Below, one piece after another: positions 46,402 to 58,702 of a stretch of DNA of 64,000 nucleotides. The stretch comes from Monilinia fructicola (taxonomy: Eukaryota > Ascomycota > Leotiomycetes > Helotiales > Sclerotiniaceae), in contig VICG01000011.1 in NCBI GenBank assembly GCA_008692225.1, positions 2,096,501-2,160,500 of the forward strand, in the 5' to 3' direction. Each line of letters starts with the position of its first letter. The first letter of the stretch is position 1. The translations under genes were made by a program, and so were the position numbers. The notes beneath the pieces were generated by a model. The model did no database searches, was not told the DNA's origin, and worked only from the letters and a program-made list of their open reading frames with translations.

Positions 46402-47435
46402 TCAATCTCCGGCATCTACAGAAACATCTTTCCTGATATTCCTTCCTTCCAACTCGTATACTTTCTCCTTCATACCCGTACCATCCAATTCGAACTTTCC
46501 TGGTCCCTCCATCTCGTGCAAATTAGCAGTTGTCTCTAGCTCCAGCGCATTACTATCACCTCGCATTTTCCACGGTAACGTGAGAGGCTGCCCATGCTTG
46601 TCACGATGTCGGATAATGACAAAGACTATTACCAAAACAAACAAGCCTGAGATGCCAACGATGATACCAACTATCATAGGCATGCTATTCTTCTTCACCT
46701 CAGATGTTGAAGGTGTGGTTGTGGAGGTTGCTAATAGCGTAGGGTGTGTGTGTGTTAAGCTGTTCATCGTACTCGTTGATATATCCGAAATCGATACCGA
46801 AATCGAAATACTGCTATTTCCTGACGTGGTAGTTGATGCTTCAATATTTCCAGCCTTAGCTGAGGTACTACTATCGCCCCCTGCTCCGGTACTAATGCTG
46901 CTAGTCCTAGAGCCAGTATCACTGCTTCCATTGGGAAACCTGGTTGTCTTATCACTACTATTGCCATCATCTCTTTTATATATTTCCATGTCGTTCACCC
47001 AAAAAGCTCCAGAAAGTGCTTGGGTCCCTTCGCAGTTGCTTAAAATTGCCCATGGCGGGAACTCCACATTATTTATGTCGAGCCCTGGCGGTATATTCCA
47101 CTTGTATTCTCCGGATGATAATGCAACATTTGCTATGATTTATGAATCAGTCTTCACTCCAGAGATATGGAGATAAAAAACGAACAAGCTATTTCAAAAA
47201 CTGTGCTCCCAATGCCTGTATCAGATATCATGCGCATTAAAGTTAAATTGGTCGTTCCACTTTGACGAGAAGACCACTTGATACCATAGTCTGTACCAGA
47301 GACGAGGATCTGTTTATTCCTTGGTGTGAGAAATTCGAATTCAATCGCCTGGCTCGAGTGAACTGAAAAAGAACACACTGAAATGAAGGCACAATATAAG
47401 TGCCGATATGTGATCATCGTGATTACATGTCCCAT
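46402..47435 (-). CDS. Kre9/KNH-like Ser/Thr-rich cell-surface membrane protein
   Basis: About 326 aa. A signal peptide (MITYRHLYCAFISVCSFSVHSSQA, from Met at 47435 or 47417) leads into an N-terminal Kre9/KNH-like Ig-type domain: EFEFLTPRNKQILVSGTDYGIKW, NLTLMR, SSGEYKWNIPP and GAFWVND. A Ser/Thr-rich, probably O-glycosylated stalk (SDTGSRTSSISTGAGG..., ~100 aa) follows, then one transmembrane helix (MPMIVGIIVGISGLFVLVIV) and a basic/acidic cytoplasmic tail. The intron at complement 47133-47185 has the weak donor GTTCGT. Architecture suggests a single-pass plasma-membrane or wall-associated protein; relatives act in beta-glucan assembly or as extracellular sensors. No enzymatic motif is seen. 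Confidence 0.75.
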
Positions 47436-50328
47436 GTACCTTTCGAGAAGAAACAAAATCAACCTTGGAATTCATATCGCTGCTATGATGAAGAGTTAAA
47501 TGCGTCTGGGGTTCATTCTAGAACTCGTTTCACTTCCGAACCCAGTCAGAAGACTGGTGGCTTAATAGGATGCGAGATGAGCATTTCAGCCCCTACCCAA
47601 TAGAATGCAGTCCCATGGCCCAGCGACCCTAGTAGTGTGCATATACAGCCGCAATCTTCTAGGATATTTTCCACAGAGTGATTCCTACTACGGCCCCCAA
47701 ATTGAACCTCTGTTGTGTAACACAACTTTGAGCATAAATTGTCGACTTCTCCAAATCATATATTGAATATCCAACTTTTTACCTGGAGGAAATCAAAACA
47801 CTGGTAGTGCCGAATTTGGGACATCTAGGATAACCTTGGAAGGCTCCAGGCACCAAAACATTCTACTAATTATGTGTATATTGCGGCGCTCATGCAGGGC
47901 AGTTTGAACCAAGTTTTATTGTTGCCCTTTTTATCTTCATCTTCATCTCAACTCATTTCATCTCATTTCTTAATCTGCAGTCAGCATTCGTATCAATCAA
48001 TGGTCTATATCTGTATCTCGTTCCTGCATATACTGCACCTTTCTGCAATTTCATTCCCACCAGTTAGGGCATTGCCAAGCTTACCCCTTACCAAATAAGC
48101 TGAAGCCATAGTCGCAAAAGCTACCATGTTCTAATGAAGATGATAACTACTATCATCTATACCGTAGAGAAAAATGTATGCCTAGCGTTCTCATTCCAAG
48201 TGGATGATCCATCATCCTTTTCCACTCGCTATTCCCGTCGTGGAACTCTTCCGCTTCTTATTCGCCGTCATCGAAATCAAAGTAAACTATTATCATTGAG
48301 TCGACACTGGTATCATATAAACAACAAATTATGACATGATGCGAGTAATAAATCTTGTGAGATCGTTATGTTGCATATCTACATTTTCATATTACAGGCT
48401 TTATCCTGACAAGCGCCCAAGTATTATCTTTCTACTGGGTAGGATGAGGGTTTAGTTGACGGTTTGAAGAACGATACTAGTTTTAAGGCTGGTGCAGAGC
48501 TGAATCTACTACCGATTAGCCTAGAGGGAATAGCTAGGGACACACTTCACTTGGTCTTAAAACTAGATATAGGTTGACATGGTGTGCTTCGTAAGTTGAA
48601 TAGTAAAAACTAGCCCCGCTCTTCCAGGGTACGGAAAATGATCCAAATAACACTACTAAATTCCTCACTCGTTCTAAACCGCATCACCCCCATCCCAGTA
48701 AACACCAACCATCACTGCTACAACAGCCCGATCATATCAAACCATCAAACCATCAACTCATCAACCCATCAAACTCCAACCCTCAACAGCTCCCCACCCA
48801 TCTCCTAACATAATACCCTATCCACAAACCATAGCACATCCCTCTCAAGTCTCCAATCCACATCTCCCCCCATCACCTACCCATATCACCCCTCCTACAA
48901 TAACCCCACCATCACCCACAACCATAAGATCCCCCCAATCCTCCTCCTCACCCGGAACAGCCCATGTGCCGAAAGGAATTGAGATTGCCGCTTCCTGTCA
49001 TTGTGTGGATATATCATGAACTCGATCTCGATTCGGTAGGAACTCCAAATCTTGCATCGTGAGTGGTAGAGCTCTGGGCTATGCGAGTTTTCATTCACCA
49101 TCATACCATGTTCATGTTCATTTTCTGCGCTTGGTTGTCCTGGCTCTGATGTTGGCGTGTTTGCATACATGCTGCTGGCCTATTGCTCGCTCTGTGTGGT
49201 CCGGGTATTGCTGTTTCTTGTGCGGCGTTTTACTTGATCAGGGCACCTTTTCGTTACTCGGGTCGTTTCTTGTAATGTGATTACTTATGTTACCTCCCTG
49301 GGTACTTTGTTGTCGTTTGAGATTGGTTGAGGTTCATAGATATAAATATATAGATATATATAGATATGTATTAATCTCATTCTTTAGTTATGGTTTCTCC
49401 AATTCTTGTTTCTTGCTTCTCATCCCTCTCCATATCCCCAAGCGTAGAATTACGAAAGCACTCAACTACTCAACTGCGAAACCTCATTCTCATCTCTGCT
49501 CCCGCAAACTTTCCATTCGAATCATCCCAACATCATACTGCAACAAAGTACCCGAGTACATCACATCACATCAAATCACATCATCAACGCCCAATTCCAA
49601 TACCATTTTATGAACCCCCATCTCATCATTCATCACACCATAGCACAAAATCCACACCCTGTCCCCAAATCACGAAGCCTCCAAACCGCCGGTCTTTTAC
49701 TAATAATAAAGTCAAGTCAAGTCAATTCAATTCAATTCAAAGAACGTAACAGAACGAAACAGCCTGACGTAAACCTAGAATTCGAAATACAAAATTGACA
49801 AGTATCAACACTCCCACGCTGACAAAGAGAGATTAAGAGATGGAGCGGGGCAGGCAATAGGTAAGTGCGAACGAGGGAGCTGCGTCCATTGTGCGCTGTG
49901 CACCATCTGCCGCTACGTATCGCCCACCCATTATATATCTGCTATGTGCCGACGAGCATAGTTATCAATGACGAGAAAGGTGTATGAGGGTACTTGAAGA
50001 ATTTATGGATGGATGGATGGGTGGAGAGAGAGAGAGAGAGAGAGATCGTGCAGATGGAAAGGTGATGCGACATAATGATGAAATCAAATAGATGAACTTT
50101 GCTCTAGCTAAACATAAACCATCTTACATCATACAATGTACAATTCCATCCATCCATCCTTCCTTGTTTGCTTCCTCCCAACGCCAAGATCATCCAGATC
50201 CATTCCATTTATTTGCTATCTTTGACTTGGTACGCACCAACTCCATAATCCCGTCTTTGCGTTGATGTATATCTTCCCCGCTTCTGATCTCCTTTTTGAG
50301 TTGACGCTCACAATGCTTGCCCCTTCAT
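47436..50328. other. gene-free region, partly C-rich
   Basis: Nearly 2.9 kb with no convincing gene. 48640-48960 is C/A-rich with CATCAAAC/CCAT words. 49984-50014 has GGAT repeats followed by (GA)n at about 50022-50045. Frames such as 48895-49170 (-) and 49390-49749 (+) are low-complexity and lack any recognisable domain. Confidence 0.5.
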
Positions 50329-52034
50329 CTACAAGATTAATCCCTTATCAACCTTAACGCTCCTCCTACCCCCATCCGAACTCTCCGTCCCCCATTGCCC
50401 CTTCCATGCCCTTTCCCTCTCCCGGGCTTCCTCAAAAGCCTTCCTGCAATCTTCCGGAAGAACAGCTAGTACATCTTCGCTAACCCCACATAAACCATCC
50501 ATGCCTATGAAATTATCTCCTGCAACTCCACTTCTGTTAACATTTCCACCTACACCCAAATCCCACCCTGCTCCATCGGGACCCGGAACTCCGTAATTTG
50601 TAGATGGCGAAGATTCCATATATGTGTCTACGATCATGAGATTTCTGGAAAAGAATGGTTTGACGGGTGGAAAGAGCGTTGAGTCTGAGGATTGGGATTC
50701 TGGATCATTGTCGTTTATCTGTTCCCAGCGAGCATGGGTTGGCTGCATAGTCCGTGGGTACTGCATGAGATTTGTATGGGGATCATATATACCATTTAGA
50801 TTTTGACGGCGTGCTGCTGAGATTGCGGAGTTGAATCGACTATTGGAATACATTAGCGAGGGGTCCATTTGATAGAATATTTGACGTGAGGATTAAAATG
50901 GTAAACGTACCTAGCTTCTCGAGCATGTTCCAACATCCAATTAACATCATTAACCATGATTTTTCTCTTCTTGCCATCAATCATCTTTCCAGTTATCTGT
51001 GGAACAGTAGGTTGTCCAGAATGGTATACGGAACTTGCTCCGTGCCATGCGACATATTGGTTCTTGTTGTAGGCTTCTCCATCTTTGAATGCATCATTTG
51101 GATCAGCTAAAGAACCTTCTTCAACTCCCTCCTCCCTCGCTTTTGCAACCTCGTAATCATCTGTAATTCTCTTGCCACCAACAATAATCTGAGCACCGAA
51201 TTCGCGGAAAACTGATCTCGCAGTAACAATGCCAATAGCTCTTCCTTTATATGAATGCGGAATAAGTTCCCTCTCAATCATATCTCGTTTCTCTTCTTCA
51301 TCAATGATAATCTTAAACAATCTTTTATGCTTGGCGAAAAAGAGATAACTATCTCTGAATCCCACACAACGTGCCGGTTCTGTCGATAACATGTAAAGTC
51401 TTTTCCCTCTCCCGTGCACGGTAAAAGTCCTACAACGATACTCCCGACCATCTTGTAAATAACCAAGCTTATCGACTTTCTTCTCTCCTTCCGCGTCCTC
51501 GGGTAGTTCCACTTCATCATTCACAACATCCATCATATTCCCCTCTTTATCAACCGGTTGTTGCGTAACATGACTAGGACCACCTCTTCTCGCCCATCTG
51601 CCACCACCTCGAAAACCCCTTCCTCTACCTCTTCCTCGACTAGGCGTGGGTGCTTCAGAAGTAGCCCCATCATCGAGATCCCATCCTGGAGGTTTAATCT
51701 TTGGGGGCCTACCTAGTCGCTTTTTGCGAATAGTGGTTTCGGGAACGGGGGTAGCAGGAATCTCTTCTTCCACCTCTGAATCGACGGGCTCTTCTTCTTC
51801 GCCATTGTCATCTTCGTCATGTTCGGGCGGGGTACCTGGATCAGATAGAGGTGCGTCGGTTATGTGGTCGTCTTCTGCATCATCGTAGGTTTGTGGAGTG
51901 TTTTCTGTTGGAATGGGCGATCAAGTCAGAATTATTTCGCACGTAATGTTATGCGCCAGATGAAATGATGGGTGCAACTTACTCAATGCGGCAGCAGCAT
52001 TTTTGGCAGCAGCTCGACCAGGTCTTCTACCCAT
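50329..52034 (-). CDS. RSC7: chromatin remodelling complex subunit Rsc7/Swp82-like
   Basis: 518-aa nuclear protein of the RSC/SWI-SNF complexes (Rsc7/Swp82 family). The N-terminus MGRRPGRAAAKNAAAAL is followed by a strongly acidic stretch (EDDHITDAPLSDPGTPPEHD, EEEEPVDSEVEEE), then an AT-hook-like KKRLGRPPKIK and an RGRGRGRGFRGGGRW segment. The conserved family core begins REYRCRTFTVHGRGKRLYMLSTEPARCVGFRDSYLFF and includes IPHSYKGRAIGIVTARSVFREFGAQIIVGGKRITDDY and YNKNQYVAWHGASSVYHS. The C-terminal part has IYDPHTNLMQYP. Introns: complement 51905-51982 and 50840-50910; the frame is intact. The start at 52034 is the first ATG of the short first exon. Confidence 0.92.
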
Positions 52035-52201
52035 GATCAAGTAACTTTTGATAATTGAATTATCAAATTTGAGCTTAAATGAATGTGTTGGTGAAATTGA
52101 GGTCGCGTTAACGCGAATGGCAGTCGGCTGCTTGAACAAATTCCCCGAAGCACGTGCGTTCGGCGCTAGATCCAGACGAGACTAGGGCTCAAGTTCTACA
52201 T

Positions 52202-52209
52202 CATGTGAT
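52202..52209 (-). promoter_or_regulatory. RTCACRTG site upstream of RSC7
   Basis: CATGTGAT (ATCACATG on the gene strand), about 168 bases before the RSC7 start; a further CACGTG lies at 52151-52156, about 117 bases before it. Confidence 0.4.
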
Positions 52210-53465
52210 CATGCCCCAGATGCTTCCCTTCATCCATGAATCATCCATCACCTTTTCCCGATGCGCCTATCATTCGGGAATCCATGGGTGACCTCGGTGA
52301 GGTATAGAATCACAAGGCAGAGTCTTTACATTACTGGCATTAGATGCTCACACGCCTCGACAGGATAATGAGAGGCATTAGATGCGTTCAGGCTAGATGA
52401 AGCCAACGACGGGAAGAGTTTCGGGTCAAATCGGATAACCTTATGAATGTGTATCACCTGGACTTTCCCCGGTTGCTTGTTTCTCTTCCCCTCATACCTT
52501 GAATTGAAAGCTTGTACCCAGCTGATTGTCCACGCCTACTTCTTCACAAGTCAATGATTTCATGTCACCATCATCACAACAGTATGATGCATATGAATGG
52601 ATTATACGAGTACTGCACATGCAATGAGGCTTCCAAAATTACCTCTACAGAACAGATTCTGTAGGTTGTGGTTGCTGAATGCGTCATGCGAGTTTCCATC
52701 GGAGCTTCATGTGTTCGCATCGCATGGTATGGATTTATGGGTCACAGCATGCGGATACAGTTCTTTTTTTTAGATATATTATTATGGACTGCCCAGGTGG
52801 TTGATAAACAGCTACCAGACTGAAGGGATTTTGGTACGATTGATTTCTTACCGAATACCTGTCCCGGATTTCCCAATAGACAAGTCTTTCATGTAGAAAA
52901 CATTCGATCTTTCTCCCCTTCCCCCACCGTCTGACAGTAGATTCAAGACTCAAGAGTCAAGATATAAGATTGCTGATATTGGATGATTAGATATTGGATA
53001 CTTGTATTGGATATTGGATATTGGATATGTATGTACAGTTAATTATTTTACGATACTGTGCTCGCATGGTATTGGCAAACTGCAGGAGTTTTGGGTAGTA
53101 TTGCAGTTTGGATGCAGATCGATGGATCCCAAAATTGGACGAGATCCTGGATAAGGGCATGATCTAATAAAGCTTGAAAGTCTTAGATCAGCTTTCTTGT
53201 TGGATACAGCTGGCTGGAGTATATACCAAATGCAGATTGTGGATTGATATTGAGGAGGCGAGCAAACATTCTACTTGTACTTGTAGAAATGAAAGGAACA
53301 CTTTTCAATGGGAGGCTGAATGGCTTATTATTCCAAGGTTAGATGAAGTTGATTGAGGATACCTACCTAGGTACAAGTACTCGTAGATATATCCGTTTAA
53401 ACTTACGAGGGAGTACTGTAGTAGTAGCAGTAGTCGTAGGAAGTAGAGTGAGTACCTAGGTACAT

Positions 53466-54270
53466 TAAGGTTATATAATTTATATATTTTGACTGAACGA
53501 ATATATATTTTTATATTATAACGCTTTTTGAAGCGATTATAAAAATATTATACTAAGCATATTATACGTACGATATTTCTAATTATATTATTTTTTTTTC
53601 ACTTTTTTTATTTAATAAAATTATTAGAATAAAAAAAGTAGAATAAAATTTAAGGGATTTTTAAATGAGAATAGGAAAATTTATTTCTATAAGAGATTTT
53701 TGAGTAAATTATATCGATTTAACTAATTAAATTTAAATTATTTTATTTAATATATTAAGAATAAATAGTATTAATTAATTTAAGCGAATAATATTATAAA
53801 TTATATTATAAACTAGCTAGTTTGAGCTAATTTAAATAGATTAGCTAGCTTGAACGAAGTATACTTGATAAATATAAAAGATTTATTAAAGATATTATTT
53901 AATAAACATTAAAAAGACTTTTCTTAATTATTTAATTAAATTTATTTTTTTCCTTTTAAAATATCTTTAATAAAATATCTTTAATCCCCGGCCTTAAAGC
54001 TTCGGCCATTTAAAATATTTAATCTTTATTTAAGATAGATTAGAATAATTCATTTTAAAATATACTAATATATATATATATCACATTATATTTGCCTTGA
54101 GGTAATATTATATATTATAATAAGTTAATCGATATATATTATCGTATATTAATATAAATAATAACCCTAAGGTATATAGATGTATATTAAGGCACGTAGA
54201 CATCGATAGATTATCTAATCAAGCACGGCTTATAATATATATGGATAGTTTTGATTGTATTATACCTATT
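53466..54270. other. AT-rich island, probable RIP-degraded repeat
   Basis: About 800 bases of nearly pure A+T with TTAATTTAA/ATTAAATTA words and rare GC patches (CCCCGGCCTTAAAGCTTCGG near 53984). No open frames. Bounded by ACCTAGGT palindromes at 53454-53461 and 54346-54353. Interpreted as a degraded transposon; identity is unknown. Confidence 0.5.
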
Positions 54271-55280
54271 AGTTAAGATTTAAGTAATAGATACCCAGGT
54301 ACTAGGTAGATGGCTAGATAGTTACTAGGTAGATAATAGGTAGGTACCTAGGTAATTGATGTAATCAATTTATTTACCCGAACAGGAATCTTGCCCTGGA
54401 GTCCACGGGTAGCTAAAGGTAGTCGACAATTCTACTTTACTTGTTCAAGTACTTCATTCTTGCTATACCAACCTGCCTACCTACTTGTGGTAGTATTGGC
54501 TGGGTACAGTAGGACGGGTAAAGGCCATCCATCTACCTATTAGGTATCTACCTAACAAACCTGGAAACTCTTTGATGAAATTGAAAAAGCTTATTATTAG
54601 AATGTGCAAGATGAGGCAAATCTTGTGTATATGCTAGAGCCCGTCCTGGCACTGGTACTGTATACAAGTTGTAACCTACTCTGTCCTCTGTATGTATCCC
54701 AAGCGGAAGGCTGTTGTAATTTGATGTAGAAGTACGGGGTAACTCACGGCTCCCGCTACGCCTGCGGTCAGTATGCTTCCATCGATCCTGTACTTGTACT
54801 TACTTCTTATTATACCTGATCCGATGAATACCCGTAGCAGATGTCAGGACCAACGGACATCCATCCATCTGCATGTGTTACCTACTATGATATGTATGAC
54901 GTACTCGTATCGCATCGTATCGTATCCTAACGTATCGAGTCAAGTATGTCCATGTACATAGCATACCGAGTAGCCTAGTTCCAACCTGGTTGGAAGATGT
55001 GTTTGCCATTCATGGAATTCCAAGTTACATCTACGGTTGAGGGCATTTTACTTGCGTCTAGAGATGGGATGGGTAGAGGTATCGAGGAGAGGAGAGAGCA
55101 GAGAGCAGAGAGCAGAGAGCAGAGAGATACCGGTAGATCATTGGGCTGCATCATGGGCTGGACTGGGCTGGGCTGGGATATTGGCTTGGGAGATCTTTCG
55201 CAGTTGCATTTGCATTTGCTGGAACAACGTGCCTAGTAATCATATATAATATGTAATGTTACCTAGGTATATGTAGCATT

Positions 55281-55372
55281 ATATGAAAAGGGAAAGGAAG
55301 GGGGAAAGGAAGGGAGAAGGGGGAAAGGAAGGGAGAAGGGGGAAGGAGAAGGGGAAGGGGGAGGGGAAAGAA
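55281..55372. repeat. purine tract GGGAAAGGAAGGGAGAAG repeats
   Basis: All-purine strand for about 90 bases made of GGGAAAGGAAGGGAGAAG-like units. Confidence 0.75.
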
Positions 55373-56279
55373 AAGGTGATAGATGGAATATTATAGGTTT
55401 GGAATAAAAAGATTAAAAAGGATTGCTGTACTTGGATGAGAGAGATACCCGTGGACCTATTCGATTCTTGATTCTATCTTAAATTTCCAAGGTTCTAAGG
55501 TATGAATAAATATAAAGTATAGAAAAATACTTATTATATGTAAATAAATAAATATATATACCTAGGTAAGATTACTTTTTATGATTCATATAATATAAAT
55601 GAATGAGTAAATGAATGAATAAATAAATGGAAGTTTTGATAATAGATCTATACATCTATCTCTCCCCTATCAATTCTTAGGATTAGAAGAGCATACTGCG
55701 CTGTCATCCATCATCATCATCATCGTCATCGTCATCATCATCATCATCATCATCATTAAACCCTTATAAAAACCCGACTCCACAATCTATACTTTCTATA
55801 CTCGACTATACTAATTTAAAACTTGATACTCAATATCTGATGATTGATAGATATAATTGATATTTCTTAAATCACTTATTGTATTTACTCTTTACCTATT
55901 TATCAAAATATAAAGGAGAGAGATATATTTTTCTTCTTTTTATCGTTTCTCTACTTTCTTTTTCCCTGTTTTTCTAACATCATCGTTCCCCCCCACTTGG
56001 TTCCTTGTGATATGATATATACCTCATATAGTCATTACTTGAAGTCCACGGGTATCCATACCTACCGACTTATCTACTTACCAACTTTAGCTTTTTCATT
56101 TCTCAATTCATCAAATCTAATTGATATACTCTACTCTGGACGGAGTACGAATAATAATATTTTGAATCCCTCTATCATCTATCCATGCACTCATCCATCC
56201 ATTAATAATCAATCCCCTCTATGAATATTTGTATATATCATATGTATATATACACATGTTCATACAGTATATATAATTA

Positions 56280-56370
56280 TATAATTACATATACACACAT
56301 ATACACATACACACACACACACATATACACATATACATACACACACACACATATATATATATATATTTTC
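56280..56370. repeat. ACATATACAC / (CA)n / (TA)n microsatellite
   Basis: Alternating ACAC, ATATACAC and TATATA units. Confidence 0.8.
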
Positions 56371-56697
56371 AACCCCAGATAAAATATCTATCCACTGCTT
56401 CTTACTTATTGCAGTTGATTAGTTCTGAGTTCTGACAGCTGAAACCAAACTACTTGCATCCCTTTTCATCCATCTCATCCCACCCTGCTGGCATCATAGA
56501 TCCAAAGAAAACTTTAATAATTGGGTGAAGTTGACACGACCTGGTTATTAAGATAGACGCAGAAGAAGAAATCGAAGCAAAAAGAAAAAATAGGCGAGAG
56601 AGGAGAGAAACTTTTGAACTTTGCCTTCAACTTTGCCTTTACTACTCTGTACACTACTGTACTAGTACTCAGACCCAGACCTAGACCCAGTCAGTCA

Positions 56698-56782
56698 GTA
56701 CCTTTGCCTTTCTTTGCCTTTGCATTTGCCTTTGCATTTGCCTTTCTTTGCCTTTGCCTTTGCCTTTGCCTTTGCCTCTCAC
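56698..56782. repeat. hexanucleotide repeat (CCTTTG)n
   Basis: CCTTTG units, some varied to CATTTG, repeated about twelve times; followed at about 56828-56862 by a 9-bp repeat AATTTTGGG. Confidence 0.8.
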
Positions 56783-57269
56783 CCCCAGATAGGATAAGAT
56801 AGGATCGCCTTAGCCTTAATAAGGGCAATTTTAGGAATTTTGGGAATTTTGGGAATTTTGGGTCAAGAAAGGGTAAGGGAGGTTAAGAGAGGTTAAAGAG
56901 AGAGCTTAATAGAAATCAAGAAGACGGGATCCAATCTGTTTCCACAACTTCAAACCTCTTTTTTTCTTCCCTTTTTCAAGTCTTTACAACCCTTATATTC
57001 CAATTCAATATTAACTTTATTTATTATTCTTCTTTTTATGGTTGTGGTTGTGGTTGTTACTGTTATTGTTGTCAAGGAAGAAGTTGAGAATATTTAAAAA
57101 GGATATCTGAAGAAGAAGCAGAAGAAGAGAAGGAGGAAGAGAAAGAGGAAGAGGAAGAGGAAGAGGAAGAAGAGAAACAAGAAGTCAAAGCAGAAGAAAG
57201 AGAAGCCTTTGCAAACACGGTATTCCAATTCTCTTCAATACGATTTTTACTGCGGCTCAATCTTTCTTG

Positions 57270-57340
57270 ATCGTTCCTTTCACATTCACATCCACATCCA
57301 CATCCACATTCACGTTCACGTTCACGTTCGCATTCACTGC
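57270..57340. repeat. hexanucleotide repeat (CACATC/CACGTT)n
   Basis: CACATC, CACATT and CACGTT units in tandem; one frame would encode alternating His-Ile/His-Val. Confidence 0.75.
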
Positions 57341-57675
57341 CATCTCCATTCCGACACAATATTGAAAGCGAAAAGGACGAAAGTACCTACATCACAGTGC
57401 AGTGCATATACACATACATACATACATACACGCACACACATACATACACACATACATATCGTATGTACAGTACAGTACCATCCCTGGTACTATTTCTACC
57501 CATCCTCCTCAATCAAGCTACGGCGAAATAAGCTACGAGTATCAACAACATACTACTTGCTAGCTAGTTACTAAGTACATTCATTTACTTGGTCAAAGTA
57601 AATCAATCAGCCAACCCATCGAGTACCCGTGCATACACACATAAGAAGAGGACCTACAAACTGCTACGAACCACC

Positions 57676-57790
57676 GACGAATTTCCTACCTTCCTACCTT
57701 CCTACCGTCCTACCGTCCTACCTACCTTCCTACCTACCCACCAACAAATCTACCTACCAACAAACCTACCTACCTACCTATCTACCTGCC
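57676..57790. repeat. (CCTACCTT)n / (CTAC)n microsatellite
   Basis: Repeated CCTACCTT, CTACCGTC and CTAC units. Confidence 0.8.
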
Positions 57791-58517
57791 TGCCTCTCTG
57801 CCTACCTCTATTATACTTCACCTCCTCACTCCTCACTGCAAAGTTCAAACCGCAACGAAACACTTCAACATAATTATAATAACACGGGTAGCAGCAGACA
57901 GTCTTCGCGGAGTGTAGAAAGATCAAGATGGCAGGGTCAGAACATGACTTGCTCAAGCAAGCTACACAAGCAATGATGGGAAGGTATGATGACAAAAATA
58001 TTTCACATCTCGCAATTCTTCAATCCTTCTATCCTTCACTTCAGGTCTGTCGTCATAACACATTTTATACAATGGAGCGTTGCTCTCGAATCGGAGCATT
58101 TTTCTCTTTTGGATCTGGACAATGACTGGCATTTCTATTTTGGAATACACACAAAGGAAGAAGGATAAAGGCAATTGTGGACAAAATCCCCTTTTTTCCC
58201 TCTTCCACTTCCCCTTCCACTTCCCCTACACCCCCTCCACTCTTCCATTGTTCCATTTCTTCCGTCTCTTCCATCTCTTTCTTTCAACTCCACTTTCATT
58301 TTCATCTAAATGTCATTTGCACATGCTGAATAACGAAACGTCAAAGTTGACGAGGGGTTATCGGGTTGTAATCGGAATTCCTTATCGAAGCGACAATCGG
58401 CGTACGAGATGCAACTTTTTTTTCTCCCTCCCAATGAAGTACAAGCAAAGAGAAAGGGCAAAAAAAAGAAATGTCACGGAGAGAGAAAAATTTTATATTG
58501 GTTGAGTGGCTTTTTCT

Positions 58518-58575
58518 TTTCTTGCTTGCTTGCTTACCTGCTTGCTTGCTTGCTTGCTTGCTTGCTACTTACTTG
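58518..58575. repeat. (CTTG)n tetranucleotide repeat
   Basis: CTTGCTTG array about 130 bases before the kinase start, within the likely leader or promoter. Confidence 0.8.
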
Positions 58576-58702
58576 CTTGTAGGAGGAGAAGCAAGAGAAA
58601 TTCCCAATTACCTGATCGCTACTATAAATCTCTTCAATTCTTCACTACACTCCCTTGCTCGATTCTACTCCACTCTGACAGCTTCGCAATCATCAATATC
58701 AA

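Larger units (their letters stand above)
52035..58702. other. 6.7-kb gene-free region with AT-rich island and microsatellites
   Basis: The longest gap in the window. It contains the RSC7 promoter, an AT-rich island (53466-54270), several ACCTAGGT palindromes, purine tracts and many microsatellites. The last part is probably the promoter and long leader of the SCH9-like kinase gene: a short ATG frame at 57928 (MAGSEHDLLKQATQAMMG) runs into a GTATGA donor-like site and could be an upstream reading frame or leader exon. Confidence 0.5.

Noticed and set aside
46580..47176. 198-codon plus-strand frame with Val/Leu-rich text
   Set aside because: Antisense to the Ser/Thr-rich stalk and membrane helix of the Kre9-like gene, which has a signal peptide, intron and domain support.
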